From positions 1-16,538 of the forward strand of contig DATCVA010000235.1 in assembly GCA_036567205.1 (NCBI GenBank): a stretch of 16,538 bases of DNA, in the 5' to 3' direction. This stretch comes from DATCVA01 sp036567205 (GTDB taxonomy: Bacteria; Pseudomonadota; Gammaproteobacteria; Burkholderiales; Burkholderiaceae_B). Position numbers and translations under genes: made by a program. The notes beneath the pieces were generated by a model. It saw only the letters and a list, made by a program, of their open reading frames with translations, ran no database searches and was not told the DNA's origin. Shown here one piece after another: positions 7,533 to 15,812 of this stretch; the first letter of the stretch is position 1, and every line of letters starts with the position of its first letter.

Positions 7533-8510
7533 CTACTCAAATCGAATTCGGGGGTCGGCTAATGTGTACGAAATATCGGCCAGTATCAGCCCCACGATAT
7601 ACAACGCCGAGCCCAGGAAGACCATAGCTCTGACGATGGAAAAGTCCTGGGCGTTGATCGCGTCGATCGTGTAACTGCCTAGCCCCGGAATGCCGAAGAA
7701 GGACTCGGAGATCAGACTGCCCATAAACAGCAACGGAATAGCCGACACCGTACCCGTCAAGATGGGCAGCATGGCATTACGCAATACATGCCGGAACAAC
7801 ACAATGCGTTCGGATAAGCCTTTGGATCGAGCCGTACGAACATAATCTTTGTTGATCTCCTCCAGAAACAGCGTTCTGTAAAAACGCGCCTCACTGCCCA
7901 TTCGAGATAATATTCCGACCAGTACCGGCAAGATCAGAAAGCGCAGGCTGTCCCATCCGCCGGTGAACCCCGAATACGGCACCCAGCGCAATATCTTGGC
8001 AAATAGCCACTGCCCGGCAATGATGTAAAAAAGCCCCGAGATCGATAGCAAAACGACACACAGCACCACTCCTGCAAAATCCAGCGAAGTGCCTTTAAAA
8101 AACACCAGTAATAATGCAAACGCCACACAGACCAGCAGTCCCATAATAAATGTGGGTAAAGCCAATGCCAGGCTCGGCCCCATCCGCTGCGTGATCTCAT
8201 GACCTATATCGCGCCCCTCGTCAGAAAAGCCAAAATCAAATTTCAGCAACGGCACGGAGCGCTTATAAAAAATCGTGTCGGTCCATTGACTCACACCTTC
8301 CTGTCGGGCATTAAAAAACAAAGGCTTGTCATAGCCGCGTTCAGCTTTCCATTTATCGATGGCCGTTTGACTTACACGCTGGCCTCCAATCGAAAGCCGT
8401 GCCATATCGTCAGGTGTATTAACAGCAAAAAACAAGACAAATGTCAGCAAATTAACGCCAATCAATATCAGAAAACCATACAAGAGCCGACGCACAATAT
8501 ACGCAGTCAT
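7533..8510 (-). CDS. ABC importer permease 1 (YejB/DppB-like)
   Basis: This 325-residue inner-membrane permease of the DppB/OppB/YejB class begins with the typical MTAYIVRRLLYGFLILIGVN membrane segment. A periplasmic stretch follows (about 30-112), then five further hydrophobic segments. The EAA loop (DYVRTARSKGLSERIVLFRH, about 222-241) is intact, and the protein ends with the common TLADPRIRFE. Its start overlaps the stop of the substrate-binding protein gene by four bases (ATGA), a classical coupling arrangement. It forms a heterodimeric channel with permease 2. Confidence 0.93.
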   Translation of the reverse strand: MTAYIVRRLLYGFLILIGVNLLTFVLFFAVNTPDDMARLSIGGQRVSQTAIDKWKAERGYDKPLFFNARQEGVSQWTDTIFYKRSVPLLKFDFGFSDEGRDIGHEITQRMGPSLALALPTFIMGLLVCVAFALLLVFFKGTSLDFAGVVLCVVLLSISGLFYIIAGQWLFAKILRWVPYSGFTGGWDSLRFLILPVLVGILSRMGSEARFYRTLFLEEINKDYVRTARSKGLSERIVLFRHVLRNAMLPILTGTVSAIPLLFMGSLISESFFGIPGLGSYTIDAINAQDFSIVRAMVFLGSALYIVGLILADISYTLADPRIRFE

Positions 8511-10753
8511 AAATGCCTTGCCCCGCTGCCAGTTAGCGCGCTTGCCTGCTCGCGCCGTTTAATTATTCTGTAGGCCGGGTACACCCCCAGTACGGCCAGT
8601 GCCAACACCAGCCACAAAGGCCACCAGACAGGTGAATTCCATTCTTTTATCTTCTTCGTGCGCAAGGCCGGATCCAGGCGGTAATACTGCAAGGTATTGC
8701 GCACCATTTGTGTTGGTTTGGTATTGCCGACCCATGCCTGAAAAGCTCCTCCCGACTTTGGGAAGTATCCAAACATCCATGGTGCATCTTGCTGAACGAT
8801 CGCCACCATTTTATGAACTACGTCCTCTTTTAACGGACCATCGTCCAAAAATCGCATTTGCTCGAACAAGCGGTCGAACTCCGGATTTTGGTAATTAGAG
8901 GCGTTCTCTCCCCCTTTAGACGCCTTGGCGTTGGGGCCATACAGCAAAAATAAAAAATTCTCGGCGTCAGGGTAGTCGGCTACCCAGCCCCACATAAACA
9001 TTTGTGAACTGCCTTGGCGCATTTTGTCCTGGAAGCGGTTGTAATCGGTTGCCCGGATTTCCAGCTCGACGTTCAGTGCACCCAACTGCCGGCGCATCCA
9101 GTCGAGCGTAGCATTTGTACCCATGCCAGCCGCCGAATCGAAATGCAAAATCAAAGGCGAACCCGTTTTGGCATCGCGCCCGTTGGGATAGCCGGCTTCG
9201 TCAAGCAGTTGCCGGGCCACATCGAGCGGGTGGCGTACAGCCCGGCCACCCTCAAGGGCATAAACAACCGGATTCAGCCCGTCCGGCAAATCACGATAGC
9301 CCAGTATGCCCGGCGGAATAGGCCCGTAGGCCACCTGAGCCTGATCATTCTGAAAAATAGAGACGTATTGCTCCCAGTTGAATGCAATACTGATGGCATG
9401 CCGAAGCTTGCGGTTTTTTTCTTGCTGTTCGGGGGTGTCGCCTTTGCCGACCACCGGATCCAGCCAGTTGAACCCAAAATAATAGATCTGCGCCTCGGTG
9501 GACGTTAAAAGCTGAATACCATGATCCTGATAAAGCGAAGCCTTCTCGGCTGAATCACTCGCGGCTACGCGCATGGCAACACCGTAATCACCACGATCCA
9601 CCTGGGGGACGTCGTAATACCCTTGAAGGAATTTCCCCATTAATGGAACGCTTTCTTTTTCCAGGGAAAATTCAATCTGATCAATAAATGGCGTGGGCTT
9701 GCCGCAATCCTTCAACAAACCGGCGATCTGGTCAGCCGGCTCGCCTTCGCACGGATAAGGCTCTCCGCGGAAGTTAGGATTGCGCGACAGCACATGGCGT
9801 CGATTTTGTATCGACTCTGTCAGCATATAAGGCCCGGTCCCCACCGGCCAGGTATTCAACGATAAATTGCGCTGCGCCATACCAGGCTGCTGATAAAAAC
9901 GATCCGCCTCCCATGGAACAGGAGCCGTAAATGTCATGGCCAACCAGTACTTGAACTGCGGATATTTGCCAATGACCTTTATGCGCAATGTATGCGCGTC
10001 CAGCGCCTGCACCCCTTCAAAAGCGTACTGACGCAAATCCAGCCAGGCTGACTCACCGCCTGGCGGTTGACGCAACGCCTGATCATGCTTTTTTAATTGC
10101 TCTGCGTAGGCGCGCATACCAGCGATATGCTCGGCCATGACGCCATAAATGGGTGAAATGACACGGGGGCTGGCCAACCGCCGAAAAGCATAAACATAGT
10201 CGTCAGCCGTTAACTCGCGTGAACCGGTCTTGGCAAAATCTGTAATTGAATAAACATGCTCGAGCGCATTAGCAGCCAGCGGCCAGTAACTGTATTGTCC
10301 GGATGCCTCGCGGGCGAACGCAGGATGAGGCTGATATCGAATACCCGGCTTAAGCCGGATGTCGTACACGCTGATGGCAATCGACTCACCCGGGGCATCG
10401 TCAGGCAACCGTTGGCCGTCTTTGTCGAAATAAACTGGCTGCGCAATGGCGGCCGCCGCACGAGGCGCAAGGCGATACGGCCGCGCCAGGTATTCGTACC
10501 CATACAAAGGCTCGTAGATGGAATAGGTGAACGGCGTTTCGTCGGTAGAGTACGAACTGGCCGGGTCCAGATATTTAGGCGAACGCTGGGCGAAGGCCGT
10601 ATACAGCACATTTTCCTGAACAGCCGACTGGCCATACGGACTATTGATGGGCCTGGGCGAACACCCTGCCGACAGTAGCAGAATGATAAGCACCATCAAG
10701 CAAAAACCATAACGTACCGCGCGCAGGCTTAACACTTGGCTTGCTTCCAGCAT
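8507..10753 (-). CDS. Lipoprotein solute-binding protein of a peptide-type ABC importer, with C-terminal membrane anchor
   Basis: The 748-residue protein is an extracellular solute-binding family 5 member (the DppA/OppA/YejA fold), longer than YejA (about 600 residues). The N-terminus is a lipoprotein signal: a basic stretch, a hydrophobic core and the lipobox LSAGC with Cys31 as the predicted lipidated residue. Family blocks include YEPLYGYEYL, the WPVGTGPYMLTES block, HAISIAFNWEQY and MFMWGWVADYPDAENFLFL. The last 39 residues contain a hydrophobic segment (about 710-731, WWPLWLVLALAVLGVYPAY) followed by a basic KRRE, predicting a second membrane anchor. ATG at 10753 is chosen; GTG at 10765 is also in frame and adds four residues. 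Either start lies inside the 3' end of the nuclease gene. It should capture peptides or related ligands for the permeases; the ligand is unknown. Confidence 0.9.
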   Translation of the reverse strand: MLEASQVLSLRAVRYGFCLMVLIILLLSAGCSPRPINSPYGQSAVQENVLYTAFAQRSPKYLDPASSYSTDETPFTYSIYEPLYGYEYLARPYRLAPRAAAAIAQPVYFDKDGQRLPDDAPGESIAISVYDIRLKPGIRYQPHPAFAREASGQYSYWPLAANALEHVYSITDFAKTGSRELTADDYVYAFRRLASPRVISPIYGVMAEHIAGMRAYAEQLKKHDQALRQPPGGESAWLDLRQYAFEGVQALDAHTLRIKVIGKYPQFKYWLAMTFTAPVPWEADRFYQQPGMAQRNLSLNTWPVGTGPYMLTESIQNRRHVLSRNPNFRGEPYPCEGEPADQIAGLLKDCGKPTPFIDQIEFSLEKESVPLMGKFLQGYYDVPQVDRGDYGVAMRVAASDSAEKASLYQDHGIQLLTSTEAQIYYFGFNWLDPVVGKGDTPEQQEKNRKLRHAISIAFNWEQYVSIFQNDQAQVAYGPIPPGILGYRDLPDGLNPVVYALEGGRAVRHPLDVARQLLDEAGYPNGRDAKTGSPLILHFDSAAGMGTNATLDWMRRQLGALNVELEIRATDYNRFQDKMRQGSSQMFMWGWVADYPDAENFLFLLYGPNAKASKGGENASNYQNPEFDRLFEQMRFLDDGPLKEDVVHKMVAIVQQDAPWMFGYFPKSGGAFQAWVGNTKPTQMVRNTLQYYRLDPALRTKKIKEWNSPVWWPLWLVLALAVLGVYPAYRIIKRREQASALTGSGARHL

Positions 10754-11367
10754 TGATAACGCCACACCCAGGGCTGTACCGGACTGCCGTCGCGCCAGAG
10801 GCCCAGCTTGTCCCGCCGCGCCTGGTCTTCAAGTGCCGGCAATTTGGGATCCCGCATATATTTGCCGCGTCCTTCCATATTGGCCCATGCCATGCCTGTG
10901 GCCACTTGCTGTTGATTAGCCGTCGATCCGTCGGGCAGGCGCACGTCACATATATTGCGCTGGTAGTGGTCGCGCTCGTAGCAGCTTAAATCAACCGTTT
11001 TGCCCGCGATCAAATGGGACAATGCCTCTTTAGACCGTTGAGCCATAGGCTGGCCGGGCTGCTTGCGATCTTTGGTTGTTTCGGGGGCATCGATGCTGGC
11101 CAGGCGCACTCGATGTTGGCGGCCATCGGTCAGCAATGTAAACGTGTCGCCATCGGCAACCTGGACAACCCGCCCTGTTAGCTGATAGGCGCCGTGCAAC
11201 TTAGCTGCATTTTGCGATGAACTCGGACGCGCGCCCGGGCCGAACGCTGTTACTCCGCCCAGTGCCGCCAGGGCCAATGCCACAAATGAAGCCAGCATTC
11301 TGAAACGGCCACCCGAAAACAACACAGCAACAAGCCTGGATACGACTATATTTAAAGCTTTATTCAT
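10729..11367 (-). CDS. Thermonuclease-like protein (SNase fold), secreted or membrane-anchored
   Basis: This 212-residue protein has the staphylococcal nuclease (TNase) domain at about residues 59-195. The Ca-binding start ADGDTFTL (Asp72, Asp74) and the catalytic set Arg88 (in HRVRLASIDAPET), Glu96 and Arg137 (in HYQRNICDVRL) are in place, so it is probably active on DNA or RNA. The N-terminus has a hydrophobic segment (about 24-42, MLASFVALALAALGG) that serves as a signal or anchor, placing the domain in the periplasm or outside. Four cysteines (130, 140, 206, 212) could form disulfides there. ATG at 11367 has an upstream GAGGGA. The gene overlaps the solute-binding protein gene by about 25 bp and so appears to be the first gene of the importer operon. 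Confidence 0.88.
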   Translation of the reverse strand: MNKALNIVVSRLVAVLFSGGRFRMLASFVALALAALGGVTAFGPGARPSSSQNAAKLHGAYQLTGRVVQVADGDTFTLLTDGRQHRVRLASIDAPETTKDRKQPGQPMAQRSKEALSHLIAGKTVDLSCYERDHYQRNICDVRLPDGSTANQQQVATGMAWANMEGRGKYMRDPKLPALEDQARRDKLGLWRDGSPVQPWVWRYQCWKQAKC

Positions 11368-11547
11368 GCATCCCTCGGACAGCCTATTCCGATAAATATC
11401 AGTTGATCGACATCAGCGCACAGCCATTACGGCCATAGTACATGCAGTACCCGCCGCAATATAGCCCGGATTACCCCAGTGCGTAATATTTTACCGGCAG
11501 GCTTTCAACCCTTCGACGCCGCAGCTCCTGTCACGGACAGAGCTGTC
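11368..11547. other. Intergenic region between aidB stop and nuclease start (180 bp)
   Basis: No convincing gene. The promoter of the minus-strand nuclease/importer operon should lie here. A TATATT hexamer on the minus strand (within 11456-11465) is the best -10 candidate but has no good -35. A palindrome GGACAG-AG-CTGTCC (11535-11548) abuts the aidB stop codon. A stretch at 11450-11475 resembles the aidB 3' end (see findings). Confidence 0.4.
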
Positions 11548-13188
11548 CTATGGCATCCACGCCCGCTGCAAGATAGCCGTGGTTACCGGCTTCGCCGCCA
11601 TTACCCCAAAAACGCGTCCGCCCCGGCCGCCAAAGCGCGTTTGAATAAAAGTGTCGGCCACCGCCTGCGATGCATGCCGGCGCAATAAACCGGCCTGCAC
11701 CAACAGAACCAGATCTTGCGCAACATAGCGTGCAAGCGCATCGTGCACAGCATTGGAATCGCCCATAACCGCCACGAGCTGACGCGCACTGGCGCTTAAC
11801 AAAGGCTCGTCGGCGCTATCGCTTATAAGAGTCTTGCCAAGTATGTCGGCAAGCTCGGGCTGGCGCTTCAGGGCGCGCAACACGTCCAGGCACATGATGT
11901 TGCCCGACCCTTCCCAAATGGAATTGACCGGCGCTTCACGATACAGCCTGGGCATGGGCCCCTCTTCGATATAACCGTTGCCTCCCCATACCTCCATGCA
12001 TTCGGCCGTGGCAGCAATGGTGCGTTTGCACACCCAAAACTTGGCTGCAGGCGTCAAGACCCGGCGATAAGCCTGATCCAGTAAATCATCGCTGCTCTCG
12101 AAGGCTCGAGCCAACCGAAGCGACAAAACCGTAGCCGCCTCGCTTTCGAGCGCCAGGTCCATTAAAACGCTGCGCATTAAAGGCTGCTCTATTAACGGCT
12201 TTCCAAAGGCGCTGCGTTGCCGCGCATGATGCATGGCTTGCACCAGGGCCTGCCTTAGTAATGCGGTACTTCCCAGGATGCAGTCAAGCCGCGTGTACCC
12301 GGCCATTTTCACCAACGTAACAATGCCACGGCCAGGCTCCCCCACCAGCAAGCCCCAGGCATCCTTGAACTCGACCTCGACGCTGGAATTCGAGACGTTG
12401 CCCATCTTGTTTTTAATACGCTGGATATAAACAGAGTTTTTATGGCCGTCGGGGTGCCACCGTGGCACATAAAAACATGAAAACTGCTGTTCATGCCCGG
12501 CCAGTACCAGATGAGCATCGGACATCGGTGAAGAAAAAAACCATTTATGCCCCGTCAGGCGATACACCTGACCACGTCCCCCGGCCCCCAATGGACAAGC
12601 ATAGGTCGTGTTGGCGCGCAAGTCGGAACCACCCTGCTTTTCAGTCAGCCCCATACCTATCATCATGCTGGTTTTTTGGCTGACAGGCAGATCGCGCTGA
12701 TCATACTGCCGTGAATAAAGCTGCGGCCGGATCGAATCGAACAGCGGCTCTTTCTGCAAAATCGGAATCGCCGCCGACGTCATGGTGATGGGGCATAACG
12801 ACCCCGCCTCGATTTGACCGTGCAATAAATAAGCCGCTGCGCGCGCTACCTGCCCGCCTGGCCTGGGATCGGACCAGGCGCTTGAGTGCATGCCTTGGGC
12901 AAACGCCATGTGCATGAAATGATGCCAGGCTGGATGAAAACGGACACGATCCAGACGATTTCCTGTGCGATCAAATACGTCGAGCTCGGGCTTATAGCGA
13001 TTGGCATCATGGGCAAGAGCGGCCGTTTCTTTTAAACCCAACTGCTTGCCGTAGCAACTAAGCGCGGGTTCATCCCATAGCGCGCCTTCACGCTGCACCG
13101 CTTCTTGTAAAGCCTTGTCGGTCAGATAAAGGTTGTAGTCCCCCAGATCGGGAACCTGATTGGTCACCTCATGCGTTGTCCAGCCCAT
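11548..13188 (-). CDS. aidB: AidB-type acyl-CoA dehydrogenase family protein
   Basis: The 546-residue flavoprotein aligns along its length with E. coli AidB (541 residues), part of the adaptive response to alkylation, which binds FAD and DNA and shows weak isovaleryl-CoA dehydrogenase activity. Matching blocks include VRFHPAWHH, EAGSLCPITMT, GMGLTEKQGGSDLRANTT, LTGHKWFFSSPMSDAHLVLA, TPAAKFWVCKR and NSIWEGSGNIMCLDVLRALK, with Glu426 at the position of the acyl-CoA dehydrogenase base. The C-terminal region after residue 440 diverges more from E. coli but keeps the AidB length. ATG at 13188 is chosen: a GGGGGG ribosome binding site lies just before it, and MGWTTHEVTNQ matches the E. coli start; a TTG at 13200 is less likely. 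It follows corA by 36 bp on the same strand. No ada gene is nearby, so regulation by Ada cannot be inferred. Confidence 0.92.
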   Translation of the reverse strand: MGWTTHEVTNQVPDLGDYNLYLTDKALQEAVQREGALWDEPALSCYGKQLGLKETAALAHDANRYKPELDVFDRTGNRLDRVRFHPAWHHFMHMAFAQGMHSSAWSDPRPGGQVARAAAYLLHGQIEAGSLCPITMTSAAIPILQKEPLFDSIRPQLYSRQYDQRDLPVSQKTSMMIGMGLTEKQGGSDLRANTTYACPLGAGGRGQVYRLTGHKWFFSSPMSDAHLVLAGHEQQFSCFYVPRWHPDGHKNSVYIQRIKNKMGNVSNSSVEVEFKDAWGLLVGEPGRGIVTLVKMAGYTRLDCILGSTALLRQALVQAMHHARQRSAFGKPLIEQPLMRSVLMDLALESEAATVLSLRLARAFESSDDLLDQAYRRVLTPAAKFWVCKRTIAATAECMEVWGGNGYIEEGPMPRLYREAPVNSIWEGSGNIMCLDVLRALKRQPELADILGKTLISDSADEPLLSASARQLVAVMGDSNAVHDALARYVAQDLVLLVQAGLLRRHASQAVADTFIQTRFGGRGGRVFGVMAAKPVTTAILQRAWMP

Positions 13189-13224
13189 GATGCCCCCCAA
13201 TATTTGATTTACACGAACCCTGCT

Positions 13225-14229
13225 TTATAACCACCCGGATTTTTTAAACTTCCAATATAAGGTTCCGCATACAGCAAAAGTAATACCCATAACCAGAGGG
13301 TAGCCGTATACCCAGTCCAGCTCGGGCATATGCTTGAAGTTCATGCCATACACGCCGGCCACTGCCGTAGGTATGGCCAGTATGGCAGCCCACGCGGCGA
13401 GTTTTTTGGTAACGTCCGTTTGTTGCGCCTGCCCGATCATCAAACTGGCCTCGAATGCGAACGCCAGCGATTCGCGCAAACCGGTAATGAATTCGTTGGC
13501 CCGTAGCACGCGGTCGGCTACCTCGCCAAAGTAGCCCCGCGAATCCGGGTCGATATGCTGCATTTCCACACGCGACAACCGTCGGCAAATTTCGGCTAGC
13601 GGGGAAATGGCGGTATGAATACGCAGTAAATCACGCCGCTGGCGGTAGAGCTTGCGAACATCGTGCGCATGGAAACCGCGCAAAAGAAACTGTTGTTCAA
13701 CCCCCTCGACCCCGGCTTCCAGTTTTGTCAGCGCGGTTATGTACCGATCTACCAATAAATCGAGGATGGCCGACGCGACGTAGTCGCTGCCTCGCAACAA
13801 AAAATCGGGCGATCCTTCAAGGTGCGTGCGTAACTCGGTATGCGTGGCGGTTGCTCCACGCCGTAGAGTGACTAAAAAATGCTTGCCGATCAGTATTTGG
13901 GTTTCACCGAAATTGGGCCGCATATTTTCAACTTCGATCGTAATAGCGACGATTTGCGTCATGGCATCGTATTCGATGATTTTGGGACGCCGATGAGGTT
14001 CGATGATTTCTTCTATAGCCTTTTGACTAAGCCCCAATTCCTGGCCCAACTGCTGGATGAGCGCAGGCTCAGGATCTTTCAGGCCTATCCATAACAAATC
14101 CTTGCCGGTTCCCAGGTAGTGCCCGATATCTTCGAGCGGAACATCAAGCGGCTCGTGTCCGGGCCGATATAAAACCGAGGCGATCACTGGAGTCCCGACT
14201 TTATCGGCAACCCTGACAGTATTCGGCAT
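13225..14229 (-). CDS. corA: CorA-type magnesium/divalent metal transporter
   Basis: The 334-residue protein is a 2-TM-GxN (CorA) family channel-type transporter that brings Mg2+ (sometimes Co2+ or Ni2+) across the inner membrane as a pentamer. The long cytoplasmic N-terminal part (about 1-275) ends in a coiled helical region. Two membrane segments follow near the C-terminus (about 277-294 and 309-327), joined by the selectivity motif YGMNF (GMN at 295-297) and the loop HMPELDW. The basic C-terminus KFKKSGWL is also typical. The GMN motif favours CorA; the related ZntB exporters also use this motif, so the metal is inferred. ATG at 14229 has an excellent ribosome binding site, AAGGAGG at 14245-14239. 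Confidence 0.93.
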   Translation of the reverse strand: MPNTVRVADKVGTPVIASVLYRPGHEPLDVPLEDIGHYLGTGKDLLWIGLKDPEPALIQQLGQELGLSQKAIEEIIEPHRRPKIIEYDAMTQIVAITIEVENMRPNFGETQILIGKHFLVTLRRGATATHTELRTHLEGSPDFLLRGSDYVASAILDLLVDRYITALTKLEAGVEGVEQQFLLRGFHAHDVRKLYRQRRDLLRIHTAISPLAEICRRLSRVEMQHIDPDSRGYFGEVADRVLRANEFITGLRESLAFAFEASLMIGQAQQTDVTKKLAAWAAILAIPTAVAGVYGMNFKHMPELDWVYGYPLVMGITFAVCGTLYWKFKKSGWL

Positions 14230-14286
14230 GCGAGGCGGCCTCCTTGTTAAAAATCCCCGATAAAAAGCGACTTCACGGCGCAGTTC

Positions 14287-14316
14287 ATAATATCACCAAG
14301 CATGCCATCGACTAAA
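14287..14316 (-). promoter_or_regulatory. Candidate corA promoter in the divergent gap
   Basis: The gap between the divergent corA and DUF423 genes (14230-14348) must hold promoters in both directions. On the minus strand TTTAGT (14316-14311) is followed after 18 bp by TATTAT (14292-14287, five of six). No good plus-strand pair was found. No riboswitch-like structure for magnesium control is evident. Confidence 0.3.
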
Positions 14317-14348
14317 CTCAAAAGCTGCCACTTCACAGGAACCACGTT

Positions 14349-14723
14349 ATGACAGACCGCCAACTTATTATCACCGCCGCGCTAACCTTGCTGGCAGGTG
14401 TAGCGGCAGGCGCATTCGGCGCACATGGTTTGAAGCGTATCTTGTCGCCGGATCTTATTGCGGTATGGCAAACCGCCGTTCTGTATCAATTAATTCATGG
14501 CCTGGGCATGCTTGCCATAGCGGCTTTAAGTGCACGATTTGGCTCCCCGCTTCTTAGCCTGGCCGGCGCGCTCATGTTTCTTGGCGTTGTCCTTTTTAGC
14601 GGCAGCCTGTATTTACTGGCGCTAACAGGCGTGAAGTGGCTGGGTCCAATAACGCCCATAGGCGGCGTTGCCTTTATTGCGGCCTGGGCGCTGGTGGCCG
14701 TCGCCGCTTATCGAACAACATAA
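14349..14723 (+). CDS. DUF423 family small inner-membrane protein (YgdD-like)
   Basis: The 124-residue protein is almost entirely hydrophobic, with about four membrane segments (6-24, 44-62, 66-92, 99-121). It has the DUF423 signatures GAFGAHGLK (21-29), YQLIHGLGMLA (46-56), FSGSLYLLAL (83-92) and GPITPIGG (99-106). The family is widespread in proteobacteria (YgdD in E. coli) and its biochemical role is not established. ATG at 14349 is preceded by AGGAA at 14337-14341 with seven bases between. The deaminase start follows 10 bp after the stop, so the two genes are probably cotranscribed. Confidence 0.9.
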   Translation: MTDRQLIITAALTLLAGVAAGAFGAHGLKRILSPDLIAVWQTAVLYQLIHGLGMLAIAALSARFGSPLLSLAGALMFLGVVLFSGSLYLLALTGVKWLGPITPIGGVAFIAAWALVAVAAYRTT

Positions 14724-14736
14724 AGGCGCCAACTTG
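14722..14736 (+). promoter_or_regulatory. Ribosome binding site setting a TTG start for the deaminase gene
   Basis: AAAGG at 14722-14726 overlaps the stop codon of the DUF423 gene and is seven bases before TTG at 14734-14736. No in-frame ATG exists before the conserved HVHIEG zinc motif, and the only other nearby candidate is a TTG at 14668 deep inside the upstream gene. Confidence 0.7.
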
Positions 14737-15786
14737 AATACTGCCGTCACGACTCCTGACCCCCGCCTTCATGCCTTTATCGCAGGCCTGCCCAAGGCAG
14801 AGCTGCATGTACACATCGAAGGCACGCTCGAGCCCGAGCTCATTTTCGAGCTTGCAGCGCGCAATCGAATCAACTTGCCTTATGGGTCCGTCCAGGAATT
14901 GCAAAACGCCTATGCATTTACCGATTTGCAGTCATTCCTTGACCTGTATTACGCGGCCGCAAGCGTCCTGATCACTGAGCGCGATTTCTACGACATGACT
15001 ATGGCGTACCTTCAGCGCGCCCAGAACGATGGCGTTGTCCATACCGAGATCATGTTTGATCCGCAAACCCATACGGCTCGCGGGGTCTGCATGCAAACCG
15101 TATTCGCGGGCATCAGCCGCGCCTTGCGCGAAACGCAGCAGTCTTCCGGCATGTCCGGTTACCTGATCATGAGTTTCTTGCGGCATTTGTCAGAGGACGA
15201 AGCCTTTGAAACGCTCGATGCAGCCTTGCCCCTGCGCGAGCAATACCAGGATCTTTGGATAGCAATTGGCCTGGACTCGGCGGAACGGGGGAATCCTCCC
15301 GAAAAATTCATGCGGCTATTCAAACGCTGCAAAGATCTCGGTTTTCGTTTAGTGGCGCATGCCGGAGAAGAAGGGCCGGCTGCCTACGTGCGCGACACCT
15401 TGAATTTGCTGAGTGTCGACCGCATTGATCACGGCGTGCGCAGCGAGGAAGACCCCGTTCTGATGCAGCGGCTTATTGCAGAACAAATACCATTAACGGT
15501 CTGTCCGCTATCGAATTTGAAACTGCGCGTCATAGACACAATGAATCAACATAACGTAGCCCGCCTGCTTCGCCGCGGGGCCATGGTAACGATCAATTCG
15601 GACGACCCCGCTTACTTTGGCGGTTATGTAGCGGAAAACTATATGGCCGTTGCCCTGGCTCTAAACCTAAACCGGCAGGAATTAACAACTCTCGCAAAAA
15701 ACAGCCTGACTGCCTCATTTCTACCCGCTACGCAAAAGCAAATATTGCTAAACCAGCTGGAAGCCTGCGCTAAAGCCATGACCTGA
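14734..15786 (+). CDS. Adenine/adenosine deaminase family protein (probably adenine deaminase)
   Basis: The 350-residue metal-dependent hydrolase deaminates a purine, most likely adenine to hypoxanthine, in purine salvage. Zinc and catalytic residues are all visible: His25 and His27 in ELHVHIEG, His209 and Glu212 in VAHAGEEGP, His233 in RIDHGVRSEED, and Asp290/Asp291 in NSDDPAYFGGY. The segment GLDSAERGNPPEKF and the CPLSNLKLRV loop resemble the bacterial and fungal adenine deaminases (Aah1-like) rather than classical adenosine deaminases, which have DLAGDE-type sequences there. These genes are often annotated add, and the sequence alone does not prove the substrate. The start is TTG at 14734. 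It sits behind the DUF423 gene and about 108 bp ahead of catB. Confidence 0.9.
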   Translation: MNTAVTTPDPRLHAFIAGLPKAELHVHIEGTLEPELIFELAARNRINLPYGSVQELQNAYAFTDLQSFLDLYYAAASVLITERDFYDMTMAYLQRAQNDGVVHTEIMFDPQTHTARGVCMQTVFAGISRALRETQQSSGMSGYLIMSFLRHLSEDEAFETLDAALPLREQYQDLWIAIGLDSAERGNPPEKFMRLFKRCKDLGFRLVAHAGEEGPAAYVRDTLNLLSVDRIDHGVRSEEDPVLMQRLIAEQIPLTVCPLSNLKLRVIDTMNQHNVARLLRRGAMVTINSDDPAYFGGYVAENYMAVALALNLNRQELTTLAKNSLTASFLPATQKQILLNQLEACAKAMT

Positions 15787-15795
15787 AAAATATCG

Positions 15796-15810
15796 ATACC
15801 TTTTAGGTAT
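15796..15810 (+). promoter_or_regulatory. Probable LysR-type (CatM/BenM/CatR-like) binding site upstream of catB
   Basis: ATACC-TTTTA-GGTAT is a perfect 5-bp dyad and fits ATAC-N7-GTAT exactly, the site known for the muconate-responsive regulators BenM and CatM of Acinetobacter. Its centre (15803) is about 65 bp before the transcription start predicted from the TATACT box, which is where LysR-type recognition sites usually sit. A further GTAT half-site is at 15828-15831. No regulator gene is in the window. Confidence 0.65.
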
Positions 15811-15812
15811 AG

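Noticed and set aside
9014..9508. 164-codon plus-strand reading frame opposite the solute-binding protein
   Set aside because: It is antisense to conserved family 5 blocks, without a ribosome binding site or homologue that I recognise.
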